The notes under the pieces: generated by a model
The model's input: only the letters and a program-made list of their open reading frames with translations
Databases searched by the model: none
Told to the model about the DNA's origin: nothing
DNA from: Pseudorhodoferax sp. Leaf267
Lineage (GTDB): Bacteria; Pseudomonadota; Gammaproteobacteria; Burkholderiales; Burkholderiaceae_C
Reading direction: 5' to 3'
DNA length: 64,000 nucleotides
Assembly: GCF_001422405.1 (NCBI RefSeq)
Contig: NZ_LMMV01000012.1
Span: forward strand, 970,830-1,034,829
Program-made: the position numbers and the translations under genes
Shown here: positions 34,668 to 44,299 of the stretch, piece after piece
Numbering within the stretch: position 1 is the first letter of the stretch
Layout of the letters: the number at the start of each line of letters is the position of its first letter

Positions 34668-37600
34668 ATGGCGCAGTTTTTCATCGAGCGCCCCATCTTC
34701 GCGTGGGTGCTGTCCATCATCATCATGCTCGCCGGCCTGATGTCCATCCGGACCTTGCCGCTGGAGCAGTACCCCGACATCGCGCCGCCGCGCGTGTCCG
34801 TCGGCTCCACCTACACCGGAGCCTCGGCCAAGACCGTGGAAGACTCGGTCACCCAGATCGTCGAGCAACAGATGAAGGGGCTGGACAACCTGCTGTACAT
34901 GCAGAGCACCAGCAACTCGTCCGGCCAGTCGCGCATCACGCTGACCTTCGCACCCGGCACCGACATCGACGTGGCCCAGATGCAGGTGCAGAACAAGATG
35001 CAGCCGGCCTTGTCGCGGCTGCCGCAGCAGGTGCAAAGCCGCGGCGTGTTCGTGACCAAGGGCGGCAATGACTTTTTGATGGTCATCGCCTTCTACTCTG
35101 GCGACCGCAGCGCCTCGGCCGTGGACGTGGGCGACTACATCAACAGCAACCTGGTCGACGTGATCAGCCGCGTCGATGGCGTTGGCGAGGTGCAGGTGCT
35201 GGGCACGGGCTACGCCATGCGCATCTGGCTGGACCCGGACAAGCTGCGCAAGTACTCGCTGATGCCGTCCGACATCAACACCGCGCTGCAGGCCCAGAAT
35301 GCCCAGGTCTCGGCTGGCCAACTTGGCGCGCTGCCGGCGGTGTCGGACCAGCAACTCACCGCCACCATCACCGCGCGCAGCAAGCTCGAGACCGTGGAGC
35401 AGTTCGGCAACGTGGTGCTGCGCGTGACGCCCGACGGCGCCGTCGTGCGCCTGAGCGACGTGGCTCGCATCGAGCTGGGCGCCGAGAACCTGACCGTGCG
35501 CTCGCTGCTGCGCGGCCAGCCCGGCGCCGGCCTGGGCGTGGTGCTGGCGGACGGTGCGAACGCGGTCAAGGTGGCCGAGGCCGTGAATGCCAAGATCGCC
35601 GAGTTGCAGCCGTTCTTCCCGAACCAGCTGCAGACCTTCGTGACCTACGACACCACGCCGTTCGTGAGCGCCTCGATCGAGGAAGTGGTGAAGGCGCTGC
35701 TCGAAGCTGTGCTGCTCGTGGTGCTGGTGATGTACGTGTTCCTGCAAAACTTCCGCGCCACGTTGATCCCGGCGATCACGGTGCCGGTGGTGCTGCTGGG
35801 CACTTTCGGTGTGCTGTCGGCCGCGGGCTACTCGATCAACACCTTGACCATGTTCGCCATGGTGCTGGCCATCGGCCTGTTGGTGGACGACGCCATCGTG
35901 GTGGTGGAGAACGTCGAGCGCGTGATGAGCGAGGAAGGCCTGTCGCCCAGGGAGGCTACCAAGAAGTCCATGGCCGAGATCACGCCGGCGCTGGTCGGCA
36001 TCGCGCTGGTGCTGTCGGCCGTGTTCATTCCCATGGCCTTCTTCGGGGGGTCGACGGGCGTGATCTACCGGCAGTTCTCCATCACCATCGTGTCGTCCAT
36101 GGTGCTGTCGGTGCTGGTGGCCCTGTCGCTCACGCCGGCCTTGTGCGCCTCGCTGCTCAAGCCCATTCCCAAGGGCGCGCACGGCCCGCACGGCGCGGCG
36201 CCGCGGCGCGGGCCGCTGGGCTGGGTGGACCGCTTCTTCGCGGGCTTCAACAAGGGCTTCGACCGCAGCGCTAACCGCTACCAGCGCACCGTGGGCGGCA
36301 TCCTCAAGCGCAGCAAGCGCAGCTTGATCGTCTACGCGCTGATCCTGGTCGGGGTGGGCGTGCTGTTCACGCGGTTGCCGACCGCCTTCCTGCCCGACGA
36401 GGACCAGGGCTTCGTCTCCGTGCTGATCAACCTGCCGCCCGGTGCATCCAACGCGCGGCTGCAGCCCGTCGTGACCCAGGTGCAGGACTACTTCGCCGCA
36501 CAGCCGGATGTGGTGAGCGTCAACGTGCTGACCGGCCAGAACGGCGACCAGAGCTCGGCACGCGCTTTCGTCAAGCTCAAGGAATGGGACGAGCGCTCGC
36601 GGCCGGAGCAATCGGCCGCTGCCATCGCCCGCAAAGCCAGCGCCGACCTGGGCAAGGTGCGCGACGCGCGCATCATCGTGCAGCTGCCGCCTGCGGTGCG
36701 CGGCCTGGGCGCGGCCGCCGGCTTCAACTTCTACCTGAAGGACATCAACGGCCTGGGCCATGACGCGCTGGTGGCCGCTCGCCAGAAGGCAATGGAGCTG
36801 TTGCAGGCACGGCCCGAGCTGCGCAACGTGCGCATGAACGGCCTGGAGGACACACCTGAGTTCCGCATCGACATCGACGATGCACGTGCCGGCGCGCTGA
36901 GCCTGTCGACCAGCGCGGTGGACAGCACGCTTTCCACCGCCATGGGTGGCACCTACGTGAACGACTTCCTGAACAACGGCCGCGTCAAGCGCGTCTACAT
37001 GCAGGGCGATGCGGCCTTCCGCATGCTGCCGTCTGACATCGAGCGCTGGAGCGCGCGCAACACGTTGGGCCAGATGGTGCCGTTCCATGCCTTCTCCAGC
37101 ACGCGCTGGAGCTACGGTTCGCCGCAGCTGGCGCGCTACAACGGTGCCCCGGCCTACGAATTCACGGGCGAAGCGGCGCCGGGCATCAGTTCGGGCGCGG
37201 CCATGATGGCGGTGGAGGAAGTGATGAAGCAGATGCCGGTCGGTATCGACTACGAATGGACTGGCGCGTCGTTCCAGGAGCGGCTGTCCGGTGCGCAGGC
37301 GCCAATGCTCTACGCCATCTCCATCCTGTTCGTGTTCCTGTGCCTGGCAGCACTGTACGAGAGCTGGTCCGTGCCGTTCTCGGTCATCCTGGTGGTGCCG
37401 CTGGGGATCATCGGCGCGCTGCTGTTCACCAGCACGCGCGGGCTCACCAACGACGTGTACTTCCAGGTCGGCCTGCTGACGACCGTCGGGCTTTCGTCCA
37501 AGAACGCCATCCTGATCGTGGAGTTCGCCAAGCAGCTGCAGGAGCAGGGCAAGAGCGTGTTCGACGCCACCATGGAGGCCGTGCGGCTGCGGCTGCGGCC

Positions 37601-37838
37601 CATCCTGATGACCTCGCTGGCCTTTGGCTTCGGCGTGCTGCCGCTGGCCATCGGCACCGGCGCGGGCGCTGGAGGCCGCCAGGCCATCGGCACCTCGGTG
37701 CTGGGCGGCATGGCCGTCGGCACGGCCTTGGGCATCTTCTTCGTGCCGCTGTTCTTCGTGCTGATCCGCGGCTTCCTGGAGAAGCGGCGCAAGCCGGCGC
37801 CCGAGCCTGCGGCCCTGGCCGGACAGGGGAGCCACTGA
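34668..37838 (+). CDS. RND multidrug efflux transporter (HAE1 family)
   Basis: A 1056-residue AcrB/MexB-type proton antiporter. The family start MAQFFIERPIFAWVLSIIIM is present. The proton-relay aspartates are D407 and D408 (GLLVDDAIVVVENVERV), the same numbers as in AcrB. The TM helices of the second half (SKNAILIVEFAKQLQEQG) are intact, so the pump looks functional. Substrates are likely hydrophobic or amphiphilic drugs, solvents or detergents; specificity cannot be read. It sits 18 bp after the adaptor, and its stop overlaps the outer-membrane factor start by one base (TGATG at 37836-37840). Confidence 0.96.
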   Translation: MAQFFIERPIFAWVLSIIIMLAGLMSIRTLPLEQYPDIAPPRVSVGSTYTGASAKTVEDSVTQIVEQQMKGLDNLLYMQSTSNSSGQSRITLTFAPGTDIDVAQMQVQNKMQPALSRLPQQVQSRGVFVTKGGNDFLMVIAFYSGDRSASAVDVGDYINSNLVDVISRVDGVGEVQVLGTGYAMRIWLDPDKLRKYSLMPSDINTALQAQNAQVSAGQLGALPAVSDQQLTATITARSKLETVEQFGNVVLRVTPDGAVVRLSDVARIELGAENLTVRSLLRGQPGAGLGVVLADGANAVKVAEAVNAKIAELQPFFPNQLQTFVTYDTTPFVSASIEEVVKALLEAVLLVVLVMYVFLQNFRATLIPAITVPVVLLGTFGVLSAAGYSINTLTMFAMVLAIGLLVDDAIVVVENVERVMSEEGLSPREATKKSMAEITPALVGIALVLSAVFIPMAFFGGSTGVIYRQFSITIVSSMVLSVLVALSLTPALCASLLKPIPKGAHGPHGAAPRRGPLGWVDRFFAGFNKGFDRSANRYQRTVGGILKRSKRSLIVYALILVGVGVLFTRLPTAFLPDEDQGFVSVLINLPPGASNARLQPVVTQVQDYFAAQPDVVSVNVLTGQNGDQSSARAFVKLKEWDERSRPEQSAAAIARKASADLGKVRDARIIVQLPPAVRGLGAAAGFNFYLKDINGLGHDALVAARQKAMELLQARPELRNVRMNGLEDTPEFRIDIDDARAGALSLSTSAVDSTLSTAMGGTYVNDFLNNGRVKRVYMQGDAAFRMLPSDIERWSARNTLGQMVPFHAFSSTRWSYGSPQLARYNGAPAYEFTGEAAPGISSGAAMMAVEEVMKQMPVGIDYEWTGASFQERLSGAQAPMLYAISILFVFLCLAALYESWSVPFSVILVVPLGIIGALLFTSTRGLTNDVYFQVGLLTTVGLSSKNAILIVEFAKQLQEQGKSVFDATMEAVRLRLRPILMTSLAFGFGVLPLAIGTGAGAGGRQAIGTSVLGGMAVGTALGIFFVPLFFVLIRGFLEKRRKPAPEPAALAGQGSH

Positions 37839-39280
37839 TGCGCGCTCGTTTTCCGCTGGCGTCACTGGCCGCCGCACTGGCCCTGAGCGGCTGCATGAAC
37901 CTGGCACCGCGCTACGAGCAGCCAATCGCCCCGGTGCCCACGGCCTGGCCATCGGCGGCGATGCAGCCCGCGAACGCCACGGTGGCCGTTCCCGCCCTGA
38001 CCGGCTGGCGCGACTTCTTCGTGGACACGCGGCTGCGCGAAGTCGTGGCCCTGGCCCTGCAGAACAACCGCGACCTGCGTGTGTCCACGCTCAACATCGA
38101 GCGCGCCCGCGCCATTTACGGCATCCAGAGCGCGGCGGCATTGCCCACGTTCGACATCGGCGCCGGCGCGAGCCGCGGACGCACGCCGGGCGGCCTGACG
38201 ACCAACGGCCAGCCGCGCATCTCCGAGAGCTTCAGCGCCGACCTGGGTTTGACGGCCTACGAGCTCGACTTCTTCGGCCGGGTGCGCAACCTGTCCGAAG
38301 CGGCGCTGCAGGACTTCTTCACGACCGAGGAGACGCGCCGCAGCGCGCAGATCAGCCTGGTGTCGTCGGTCGCCGCAGCCTGGCTGCAACTGGCCACCGA
38401 CCAGCAGCGCCTGCAGCTGGCGCGCGACACCTTGGCCAACCAGCGCCGCTCATTCGACCTGGTCCGGCGCGCGAACGAGCTGGGCGCCCAGTCCGGCGTG
38501 GCTGTGGCCCAGTCGCAGACGACGGTGGAGTCGGCGCGCGCCGACGTTGCCGCCTACGACGCGCTGGTCGAGCAGGACCGCAATGCGCTGGCCCTGCTGG
38601 TCGGCGCCAGCGTGCCGGCCGAGCTGCTGCCCGGCAGTGCGACCGATGTCGTCAGCCTCTTGCCGGCGCCGCCGGCCGAGCTGCCGTCCAGCGTGCTGCA
38701 GCAGCGGCCCGACGTGCTGGCGGCCGAGCATGCGCTGCGTGCGAGCAACGCCGACATCGGTGCAGCACGCGCGGCCTTCTACCCACGCATCGCCTTGACC
38801 GGCTCGGCCGGCGTTGCGTCCAGCAGCCTGGGCGACCTGTTCCAGGGCAGCAGCCGCGCCTGGAGCTTCGGCCCGTCGATCAGCCTGCCGATTTTCGACG
38901 GGGGTGCGCGCCGCAACAGCCTGCGCGCGGCCGAGGTACAGCGCGACATCCAGATCGCCACCTACGAGAAGACCATCCAGACCGCATTCCGCGAAGTCGC
39001 CGATGCGCTGGCCGCCCGCCGCACGCTCGCCGAGCGGCTGGACGCGCAGCGCGCGCTGGTCGCGGCCAGCACGCGCAGCTTCGACCTGGCGCAGGCCTTG
39101 TTCAAGGGCGGCAGTGGCAGCTATCTGGACGTGCTGGACGCGCAGCGCACGCTGTACGGCGCGCAGCAGTCGCTGATCAGCCTGCAGCTGACCGAGCAGG
39201 GCAACCGGCTCACGCTGTACAAGGTGCTGGGCGGCGGCTGGAGCGAGCAGACGCCTGCGCCGGCCGCGACAGCCGGCTGA
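37838..39280 (+). CDS. RND outer-membrane channel lipoprotein (OprM/NodT family)
   Basis: A 480-residue TolC-type outer-membrane factor. ATG 37838 overlaps the pump stop. The lipobox is LALSGC (C19), then MNLAPRYEQP. LTAYELDFFGRVRNLSEAAL and the paired repeats of coiled-coil helices (LQQRPDVLAAEHALRASNAD and FDLAQALFKGGSGSYLDVLDA) are family signatures. It forms the trimeric exit duct of the efflux complex. Together with the adaptor and pump it completes a self-contained MexAB-OprM-like system. A 66 bp gap separates it from the next gene. Confidence 0.95.
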   Translation: MRARFPLASLAAALALSGCMNLAPRYEQPIAPVPTAWPSAAMQPANATVAVPALTGWRDFFVDTRLREVVALALQNNRDLRVSTLNIERARAIYGIQSAAALPTFDIGAGASRGRTPGGLTTNGQPRISESFSADLGLTAYELDFFGRVRNLSEAALQDFFTTEETRRSAQISLVSSVAAAWLQLATDQQRLQLARDTLANQRRSFDLVRRANELGAQSGVAVAQSQTTVESARADVAAYDALVEQDRNALALLVGASVPAELLPGSATDVVSLLPAPPAELPSSVLQQRPDVLAAEHALRASNADIGAARAAFYPRIALTGSAGVASSSLGDLFQGSSRAWSFGPSISLPIFDGGARRNSLRAAEVQRDIQIATYEKTIQTAFREVADALAARRTLAERLDAQRALVAASTRSFDLAQALFKGGSGSYLDVLDAQRTLYGAQQSLISLQLTEQGNRLTLYKVLGGGWSEQTPAPAATAG

Positions 39281-39346
39281 GCGCGCGGGCGGCACAATCG
39301 GCGCGCGGTGGCCAAAGAGCCGCCGCGTTCACGAGGAGACAAGCCC

Positions 39347-39964
39347 ATGCCCGCGCCCCAGGTGCAATTCCTGTACGACTTCGGCAGCCCCAACGCCTAC
39401 CTGAGCCACCGCGTCATCCCGCAGATCGAGGCCCGCACTGGTGTGCGCTTCGACTACGTGCCCGTGCTGCTCGGCGGTCTGTTCAAGCTGGCCAACAACC
39501 GCTCGCCGGTCGAGGCCTATGCCGAGATTCCGAACAAGCTGGCCTACGAGCGCCTGGAGATGCAGCGCTTCATCGCGCGCCATGCGCTGACGGCCTACCG
39601 CCACAACCCGCATTTCCCGGTCAACACGCTCCAGGTGATGCGCGGCGCCACCGCCGCGGCGCTGGACGGCCAGCTGGCCGCCTACAACGAGGCCGTATTC
39701 AGCGCCATGTGGGAGCAGGGCCTGAAGATGGACGACCCCGCCGTGATCCGCCAGGCGCTGGACGCCGCCGGCCTGGATGGCGCGCGCACGCTGGAGCGCA
39801 TGCAGGACCCGGCGGTCAAGGCACAGCTGCTGGCCAGCACCCAGCAGGCCTACGAGCGCGGCGCCTTCGGTTCGCCGACCTTCTTCGTGGGCATCGAGAT
39901 CTACTTCGGCAAGGACAAGCTGCCCGAGGTCGAGCGCGAGATCACGCGGGCCGCGCAGGCCTGA
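39347..39964 (+). CDS. 2-hydroxychromene-2-carboxylate isomerase family (DsbA-fold) protein
   Basis: A 205-residue kappa-GST/HCCA-isomerase-like protein. ATG 39347 has GAGGAG at 39333-39338. The start VQFLYDFGSPNAYLSH carries the catalytic Ser/Pro region of this family (FGSPNAYL), and the C-terminal GAFGSPTFFVGIEIYFGKD is the matching cis-Pro/second active-site strand. It may isomerise a glutathione adduct during aromatic compound breakdown or act in another GSH-dependent step. No naphthalene-pathway genes are near. Followed at 34 bp by a YgiN-like monooxygenase, possibly cotranscribed. Confidence 0.9.
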   Translation: MPAPQVQFLYDFGSPNAYLSHRVIPQIEARTGVRFDYVPVLLGGLFKLANNRSPVEAYAEIPNKLAYERLEMQRFIARHALTAYRHNPHFPVNTLQVMRGATAAALDGQLAAYNEAVFSAMWEQGLKMDDPAVIRQALDAAGLDGARTLERMQDPAVKAQLLASTQQAYERGAFGSPTFFVGIEIYFGKDKLPEVEREITRAAQA

Positions 39965-39998
39965 ACCCCATTCGTTTTTTCAACAGGGAGACCGACCC

Positions 39999-40313
39999 AT
40001 GATCCAGGTACTGGCCATCATCACCACCCAGCCCGGCAAGCGCGCCGACGTGCTGGCCGCCTTCAACGAGAACCGCCCCGCCGTGCTGGCCGAGGCCGGC
40101 TGCGTCGAATACGGCGCCGTGGTCGATGCGGCGAACCTGCCGTCCGGCTGGGCCAGCTTCGGCCCCGACGTGTTCGTCGTCGTCGAGAAATGGGAGAGCA
40201 TGGACGCGCTCAAGGCCCACGCCAAGGCGCCGCACATGGCGGCCTACGGCGCCAGGGTCAAGGACTGGCTCGTGAACCGGGCCATCCATGTGATGGAGCC
40301 CGTGGGCGGCTGA
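39999..40313 (+). CDS. antibiotic-biosynthesis-monooxygenase-fold protein (YgiN-like)
   Basis: A 104-residue single-domain ABM protein from ATG 39999. The dimeric ferredoxin-like barrel strands are visible: IQVLAIITTQPGKRADVLAA, AEAGCVEYGAVVDA, DVFVVVEKWESMDALKAHAK, and HMAAYGARVKDWL. Members are small quinol monooxygenases, haem-degrading enzymes or stress proteins; the exact activity is not clear. It follows the HCCA-isomerase-like gene and converges with the ketopantoate-reductase-like gene ending at 40315. Confidence 0.9.
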   Translation: MIQVLAIITTQPGKRADVLAAFNENRPAVLAEAGCVEYGAVVDAANLPSGWASFGPDVFVVVEKWESMDALKAHAKAPHMAAYGARVKDWLVNRAIHVMEPVGG

Positions 40314-40314
40314 C

Positions 40315-41310
40315 TCAGTTCGAGACCTCGGGCCGCGACCACAGGCCCGCGTTCGCGGCGCGCTCCTGCAGCAGGCCCAGCACGGCGTCGATGAAGGGCG
40401 TGTCCATGCCCAGCCGGTCGCCCACCTCGGCCACGGCGCCGATGATGGTGTCCAGCTCCAGCGCGCGGCCGGCTTCCATGTCCTGCTGCATGGAGCTCTT
40501 CACGCCGGCCAGGCGCTGCATGGCCTGCAGCCGCTGTTCGACTTCCATGCCCAGATCCAGGCCCAGCCGCTGCGCCAGTGCCTGGAATTCTTCCATCATG
40601 CGCGTGGCCAATGCTCTGAGCAGCGGGTTGGCCAGCACGCCGCCGATGGTGGTGCCCGTGAGCGCGCCGATGGGGTTGGCCGTGAGGTTGCCCCACAGCT
40701 TTACCCAGGTCTCGCGCTGGATCGACGCAGCCCGCTCGGGCGCGAAGCCGGCGGCGCGCAGCAGCTCGACCACCTGGGGTGCCCGCGGGGCATCTGTGGA
40801 GACCGCATCGCCCAGCACCAGCTTGTCGCCGGGCGCGGGGCAGATCACACCGTCGGCATCCACATGGGCGGCCACGTAGACCACGCACCCCACGCACTGC
40901 GCGGGTGGCAACACGCGCGCCAGCTCGCCCTGCGGGTCCACGGTGTCCAGGCGCTCGCCGTGCAGCGGCCCGGGCAGGCCCGCGAAGAACCACCACGGGA
41001 TGCCGTTCATGGCCGAGACGATGGTGGTCTGCGGCCCGATCAAGGGCGCCAGTTGGGCTGCAGAGGCGACCAGCGCAGGCGCCTTCACGCTGATGAACAC
41101 CAGGTCTTGCTGGCCCAGCTCCGCGGCGTCGGCCGCGATCCGGTGCCGCGTCGTGTGGAACCGCTCCCCGTCACGCATGCGCAGGCCGCGTTCGGCGAGC
41201 GCTGTCGCCTGCGTGGGGCGCACCAGCAGGCTCACGTCCTGGCCGCTGCGCGCCAGCCGCGACGCGATGCAGCCGCCGATGGCGCCCGCGCCGACCAGCG
41301 CGACCTGCAA
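40315..41310 (-). CDS. ketopantoate reductase family (ApbA/PanE-like) oxidoreductase
   Basis: A 331-residue NADPH-dependent reductase. The coding frame begins at TTG 41310, giving VALVGAGAIGGCIASRLARSG directly. A GGAG at the end of the upstream hbdH gene sits seven bases before this TTG, and the genes are only 3 bp apart. N-terminal Rossmann GAGAIGG; VSAMNGIP; and the C-terminal helical domain with KLWGNLTANPIGALTGTTIG (Lys and Asn of the active site) and SSMQQDMEAGRALELDTIIG. It may be panE (pantothenate synthesis), but paralogues with other 2-keto substrates are frequent, so no symbol is given. Confidence 0.88.
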   Translation of the reverse strand: MQVALVGAGAIGGCIASRLARSGQDVSLLVRPTQATALAERGLRMRDGERFHTTRHRIAADAAELGQQDLVFISVKAPALVASAAQLAPLIGPQTTIVSAMNGIPWWFFAGLPGPLHGERLDTVDPQGELARVLPPAQCVGCVVYVAAHVDADGVICPAPGDKLVLGDAVSTDAPRAPQVVELLRAAGFAPERAASIQRETWVKLWGNLTANPIGALTGTTIGGVLANPLLRALATRMMEEFQALAQRLGLDLGMEVEQRLQAMQRLAGVKSSMQQDMEAGRALELDTIIGAVAEVGDRLGMDTPFIDAVLGLLQERAANAGLWSRPEVSN

Positions 41311-41313
41311 GGC

Positions 41314-42093
41314 TTACTCCATCGCCCAGCCGTGGCTGACGATCAGCGACTGGCCGGTCAACGCATTGCTCGGGAAGGCGGCGAACAGCAGCGCCACTTC
41401 GGCCACGTCGTCCACGGTGGTGAACTCGCCGTCTACGGTGTCCTTGAGCATGACCTTCTTGATCACGTCCTCTTCGCTGATCTTGAGCGTGGCGGCCTGT
41501 TCGGGGATCTGCTTTTCCACCAGCGGCGTGCGCACGAAGCCCGGGCAGATCACGTTGGCGCGCACGCCGTGCGGGCCGCCTTCCTTGGCCAGCACGCGGG
41601 CCAGGCCCAACAGGCCGTGCTTGGCGGTCACGTAGGGCGCCTTCAGCACCGAGGCCAGCTTGGAATGCACCGAGCCCATGAGGATGATGGAGCCGCTCTT
41701 TTGCGCGTACATCAGCGGGATCACGGCCTTGGTCGTGAGGAAGGCGCCGTCCAGGTGGATGGCGAGCATCTTCTTCCACTCGGAGAAGGGGAACTCCTCG
41801 ATCGGGTGCACGATCTGCACGCCGGCATTGCTGACCAGCACGTCCACGGTCTTCCAGGCCGCGACGACCTCGGCCACGCCCGCGTTGACCTGCTCCTCGC
41901 TGGTCACGTCCATGGCCACGCTCATGGCCTGGTGGCCGGCCTTGCGCAGCTCGGCGGCCGTGGCCTCGGCGGCGGTCTTGTTCATGTCGGCGATCACGAC
42001 GCGGGCGCCTTCCTGGGCGTACTTGATCGCGATTTCCTTGCCGATGCCGCTGGCGGCACCGGTGACGAGGGCGACTTTGTCTTGGAGTTTCAT
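41314..42093 (-). CDS. hbdH: 3-hydroxybutyrate dehydrogenase (SDR)
   Basis: A 259-residue SDR from ATG 42093. The NAD loop is [12 protein letters not shown]-type VLVSNAGVQ, the Ser region MGSVHSK, and YVTAKHG (Tyr, Lys). The segment [20 protein letters not shown] and [20 protein letters not shown] are close to known bacterial D-3-hydroxybutyrate dehydrogenases. It oxidises 3-hydroxybutyrate to acetoacetate, the exit step of polyhydroxybutyrate use. It is followed 3 bp later by the ketopantoate-reductase-like gene and preceded at 40 bp by a patatin phospholipase, a neighbour pair I recall as recurrent in Burkholderiales. Confidence 0.9.
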   Translation of the reverse strand: MKLQDKVALVTGAASGIGKEIAIKYAQEGARVVIADMNKTAAEATAAELRKAGHQAMSVAMDVTSEEQVNAGVAEVVAAWKTVDVLVSNAGVQIVHPIEEFPFSEWKKMLAIHLDGAFLTTKAVIPLMYAQKSGSIILMGSVHSKLASVLKAPYVTAKHGLLGLARVLAKEGGPHGVRANVICPGFVRTPLVEKQIPEQAATLKISEEDVIKKVMLKDTVDGEFTTVDDVAEVALLFAAFPSNALTGQSLIVSHGWAME

Positions 42094-42133
42094 GGCCTGG
42101 TCCTTGAAGAGTGGGGGAGGGGGTTGCGAAAAA

Positions 42134-43336
42134 TCAGTTGCGGCTGCCCAGGGGCGGCACGAGGTCGAGCACGGTGATGCCGCCGCGCTTGCGTTGGCGA
42201 TGCGTCCAGCGTGGGTCGGCGAAGCTGGCCTGCACGTCGGCACGGCCCGCGGCCCAGTGGTCGCGCACGGTCTGGCGCGAGAACTCGTAGTCCTTGGACT
42301 GCTGGGCGTGCAGCTTGCTGCGGTGGATCAAGTGCATGACCGTGATCGCCTGGCACGAGCCCGCGTTCAGCAGCGCGTGCAGGTCCGGGTCGTCCTTGAA
42401 GTTGGCCGGCAGCTTGTCGGCCAGGCGCTGCGCGGCCTCGGCCAGCTTCTGCTGCTGGGCGATCAGGTCGGTGTTCATGCGCGTGCGGCTGGCGTATTGG
42501 ATGTCCTTGGCGCGCTCGGCCACTTCGTCCAGGTTGCGCGGCACGGCGCCGCGCGCGCTGAACAGGTCGACCTGGAACACCAGCAGGTCGTCGGTGGCCG
42601 GCTGGTCGATCACGTACTGCAGCGGCGTGTTGGACACCAGCCCGCCGTCCCAGTAGCTGCGCCCGTCCATGGTCACGGGCGCGAAGCCCGGTGGCAGCGA
42701 GCCGCTGGCTAGCACGTGCTGCGCGCTGATGGGGCGTTCGCAGGTCGGGTCGGCCGAGTCGAAGTACACCGAGTTGCCGGTGGCCACGTCGACCGCGCCG
42801 ACCGACAGCCGCACCTTGCCCGCGGCCACGTCGGTGTTGATGAGGTCGAAGTCCACCAGCCGCTCCAGCGTGGCCAGCAGCGGCGAGGCGTCGTACCAGC
42901 TCAATGCGCCGTCCGTGCCCTGCGGCTGGAACGGCGCGGGCGGCAGGCGTGGCGTGAAAAAGCCCGGCACGCCGAACATCGCCACCTGCGCGGCGCTGGA
43001 GGCGTTGTACAGGCTGCGCAGATCTTCGCCGATGCGCCCGGGCGGTGGCTGCAACAGCAGCCGGGAGGACACGCCTTCCCAGAATTCGCGCAGCCGCGCC
43101 ACGCGGTGCTCGGGCCGGTTGCCGGCGATCAAGGTGGCGTTGATGGCGCCGATGGAGACACCGGCCACCCACTCGGGTGCGATGTCGCGCTCGGCCAGCG
43201 CCTCGTACACGCCGGCCTGGTAGGCGCCGAGCGCGCCGCCGCCTTGCAGCACCAGCACGCAGCGCTCGGGCGGCTCGTTCTTGGGTCGCGCTTCGCTGCG
43301 CAGGGACGAGGAAGATGCGGACGCTGAGAGGGCCAT
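42134..43336 (-). CDS. patatin-like phospholipase (DUF3734 type)
   Basis: A 400-residue serine acyl hydrolase. Motifs: oxyanion-hole [16 protein letters not shown], nucleophile elbow GVSIGAIN, and the catalytic Asp in [12 protein letters not shown]. The C-terminal part ([11 protein letters not shown] ... SRTRMNTDL ... [20 protein letters not shown]) is the DUF3734 extension of the long bacterial patatins. Start: ATG 43336; ATG 43390 is also in frame, but neither has a good ribosome site, and TATACT on the minus strand (43378-43373) favours the shorter form. Likely acts on membrane lipids or on storage-granule surface lipids given the hbdH neighbour. Confidence 0.88.
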   Translation of the reverse strand: MALSASASSSSLRSEARPKNEPPERCVLVLQGGGALGAYQAGVYEALAERDIAPEWVAGVSIGAINATLIAGNRPEHRVARLREFWEGVSSRLLLQPPPGRIGEDLRSLYNASSAAQVAMFGVPGFFTPRLPPAPFQPQGTDGALSWYDASPLLATLERLVDFDLINTDVAAGKVRLSVGAVDVATGNSVYFDSADPTCERPISAQHVLASGSLPPGFAPVTMDGRSYWDGGLVSNTPLQYVIDQPATDDLLVFQVDLFSARGAVPRNLDEVAERAKDIQYASRTRMNTDLIAQQQKLAEAAQRLADKLPANFKDDPDLHALLNAGSCQAITVMHLIHRSKLHAQQSKDYEFSRQTVRDHWAAGRADVQASFADPRWTHRQRKRGGITVLDLVPPLGSRN

Positions 43337-43469
43337 GGAGGAAGCGGGTGCGGTGCCGGAATGCTGCGATGCAGTATAGGGGTGCACCATGGCGCAATGG
43401 TTCCGCCAGGCCGGCACCGCGGCCCTGGACATAATGGCCGGCTCTGCTTTTCAGCCTTCAGGAAATCGC

Positions 43470-43910
43470 ATGCACAAACTGCTCTCCACCGCCCTGTTGA
43501 CGGCCGCGCTCGCGCCCGCCGCCTGGGCCCAGTCCGCCGCCACCACCGCTGCCGATGCCGCCAAGGAAGCCGGCGCGCAGGTCACGCCCTCGGGCCTGGT
43601 CTACCGCGCGCTGACCGAAGGCACGGGCGCCAGCCCCGGCGCCAGCGACAAGGTCAAGGTGCATTACCGCGGCACCTTCCTGGACGGTAAGGAATTCGAC
43701 AGCAGCTACAAGCGCAACGCACCGATCGAGTTCCCGCTGAGCGGCGTGATCCCGTGCTGGACCGAAGGCGTGCAAAAGATGAAGGTCGGCGGCAAGGCCA
43801 AGCTGACCTGCCCGGCGGCGATTGCCTATGGCAGCCGTGGCGCGGGCCCGATCCCGCCGAACAGCACGCTGCAGTTCGAAGTGGAACTGCTGGGCATCAA
43901 CGGCCGCTGA
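43470..43910 (+). CDS. FKBP-type peptidyl-prolyl isomerase, periplasmic
   Basis: A 146-residue protein from ATG 43470 with AGGAAA just upstream. The signal peptide is HKLLSTALLTAALAPAAWAQ. The FKBP fold follows: VKVHYRGTFLDGKEFDSSYK, IPCWTEGVQKMKVGGKAKLT, and AYGSRGAGPIPPNSTLQFEVELL. One cysteine replaces the usual G in VIPCWTEG, as in the FklB/FkpA group. It assists folding of exported proteins. A second ORF start at 43389 (MAQWF...) is ignored because it destroys the signal peptide. Confidence 0.93.
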   Translation: MHKLLSTALLTAALAPAAWAQSAATTAADAAKEAGAQVTPSGLVYRALTEGTGASPGASDKVKVHYRGTFLDGKEFDSSYKRNAPIEFPLSGVIPCWTEGVQKMKVGGKAKLTCPAAIAYGSRGAGPIPPNSTLQFEVELLGINGR

Positions 43911-43918
43911 GCCCATTC

Positions 43919-44299
43919 ATGCAGGGCCTGCACCTGACGGCCGACCTGCACGGCTGCCGCTGTGCGCCCGAGTGGCTCGTCGATGCGCAGCGGCTCGGCG
44001 AGGCCTGCGTGCAGGCCGTGCGCGACGCGGGCCTGCAGCCGGTGGGCCAGCTGTTCCACCGCTTCCCCGGCACGCTGCAAGGCCCCGGCGGCGTGACGGC
44101 CACGGTGCTGCTGGCCGAGTCGCACCTGTGCGTGCACACCTGGCCCGAGCAGGCGGCCGTGACGCTGGATGTTTATGTCTGCAACTTCGGCGGCGACCAC
44201 TGCGCGCAGGCCCATGCGGTGATGGATGCGCTGGTGGCGCGCTTCGATGCCCAGACGGTGCTGCGGCAATCGCTGGAGCGTGGGCGGGTCCCGGCTTAG
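43919..44299 (+). CDS. speH: S-adenosylmethionine decarboxylase proenzyme, short (class 1B)
   Basis: A 126-residue AdoMetDC from ATG 43919, 8 bp after the FKBP stop. The self-cleavage site is E67-S68-H69, which would make the pyruvoyl group from S68. H73 (SHLCVHTWPE) and C88 (YVCNFGG) sit at the spacing of the Thermotoga-type enzyme. It converts SAM to decarboxylated SAM, the aminopropyl donor for the spermidine-synthase-like protein encoded across the way. It converges with the FAD amine-oxidase gene: the TAG here and the TAA there overlap at 44296-44299. Confidence 0.93.
   Translation: MQGLHLTADLHGCRCAPEWLVDAQRLGEACVQAVRDAGLQPVGQLFHRFPGTLQGPGGVTATVLLAESHLCVHTWPEQAAVTLDVYVCNFGGDHCAQAHAVMDALVARFDAQTVLRQSLERGRVPA

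Noticed and set aside
34653..37952. A 1099-codon open frame on the minus strand across the RND pump gene
   Set aside because: It is the antisense shadow of a clear AcrB-type gene with D407/D408. Its translation is His/Gln/Arg-rich low complexity with no domain, as expected for GC-rich DNA.
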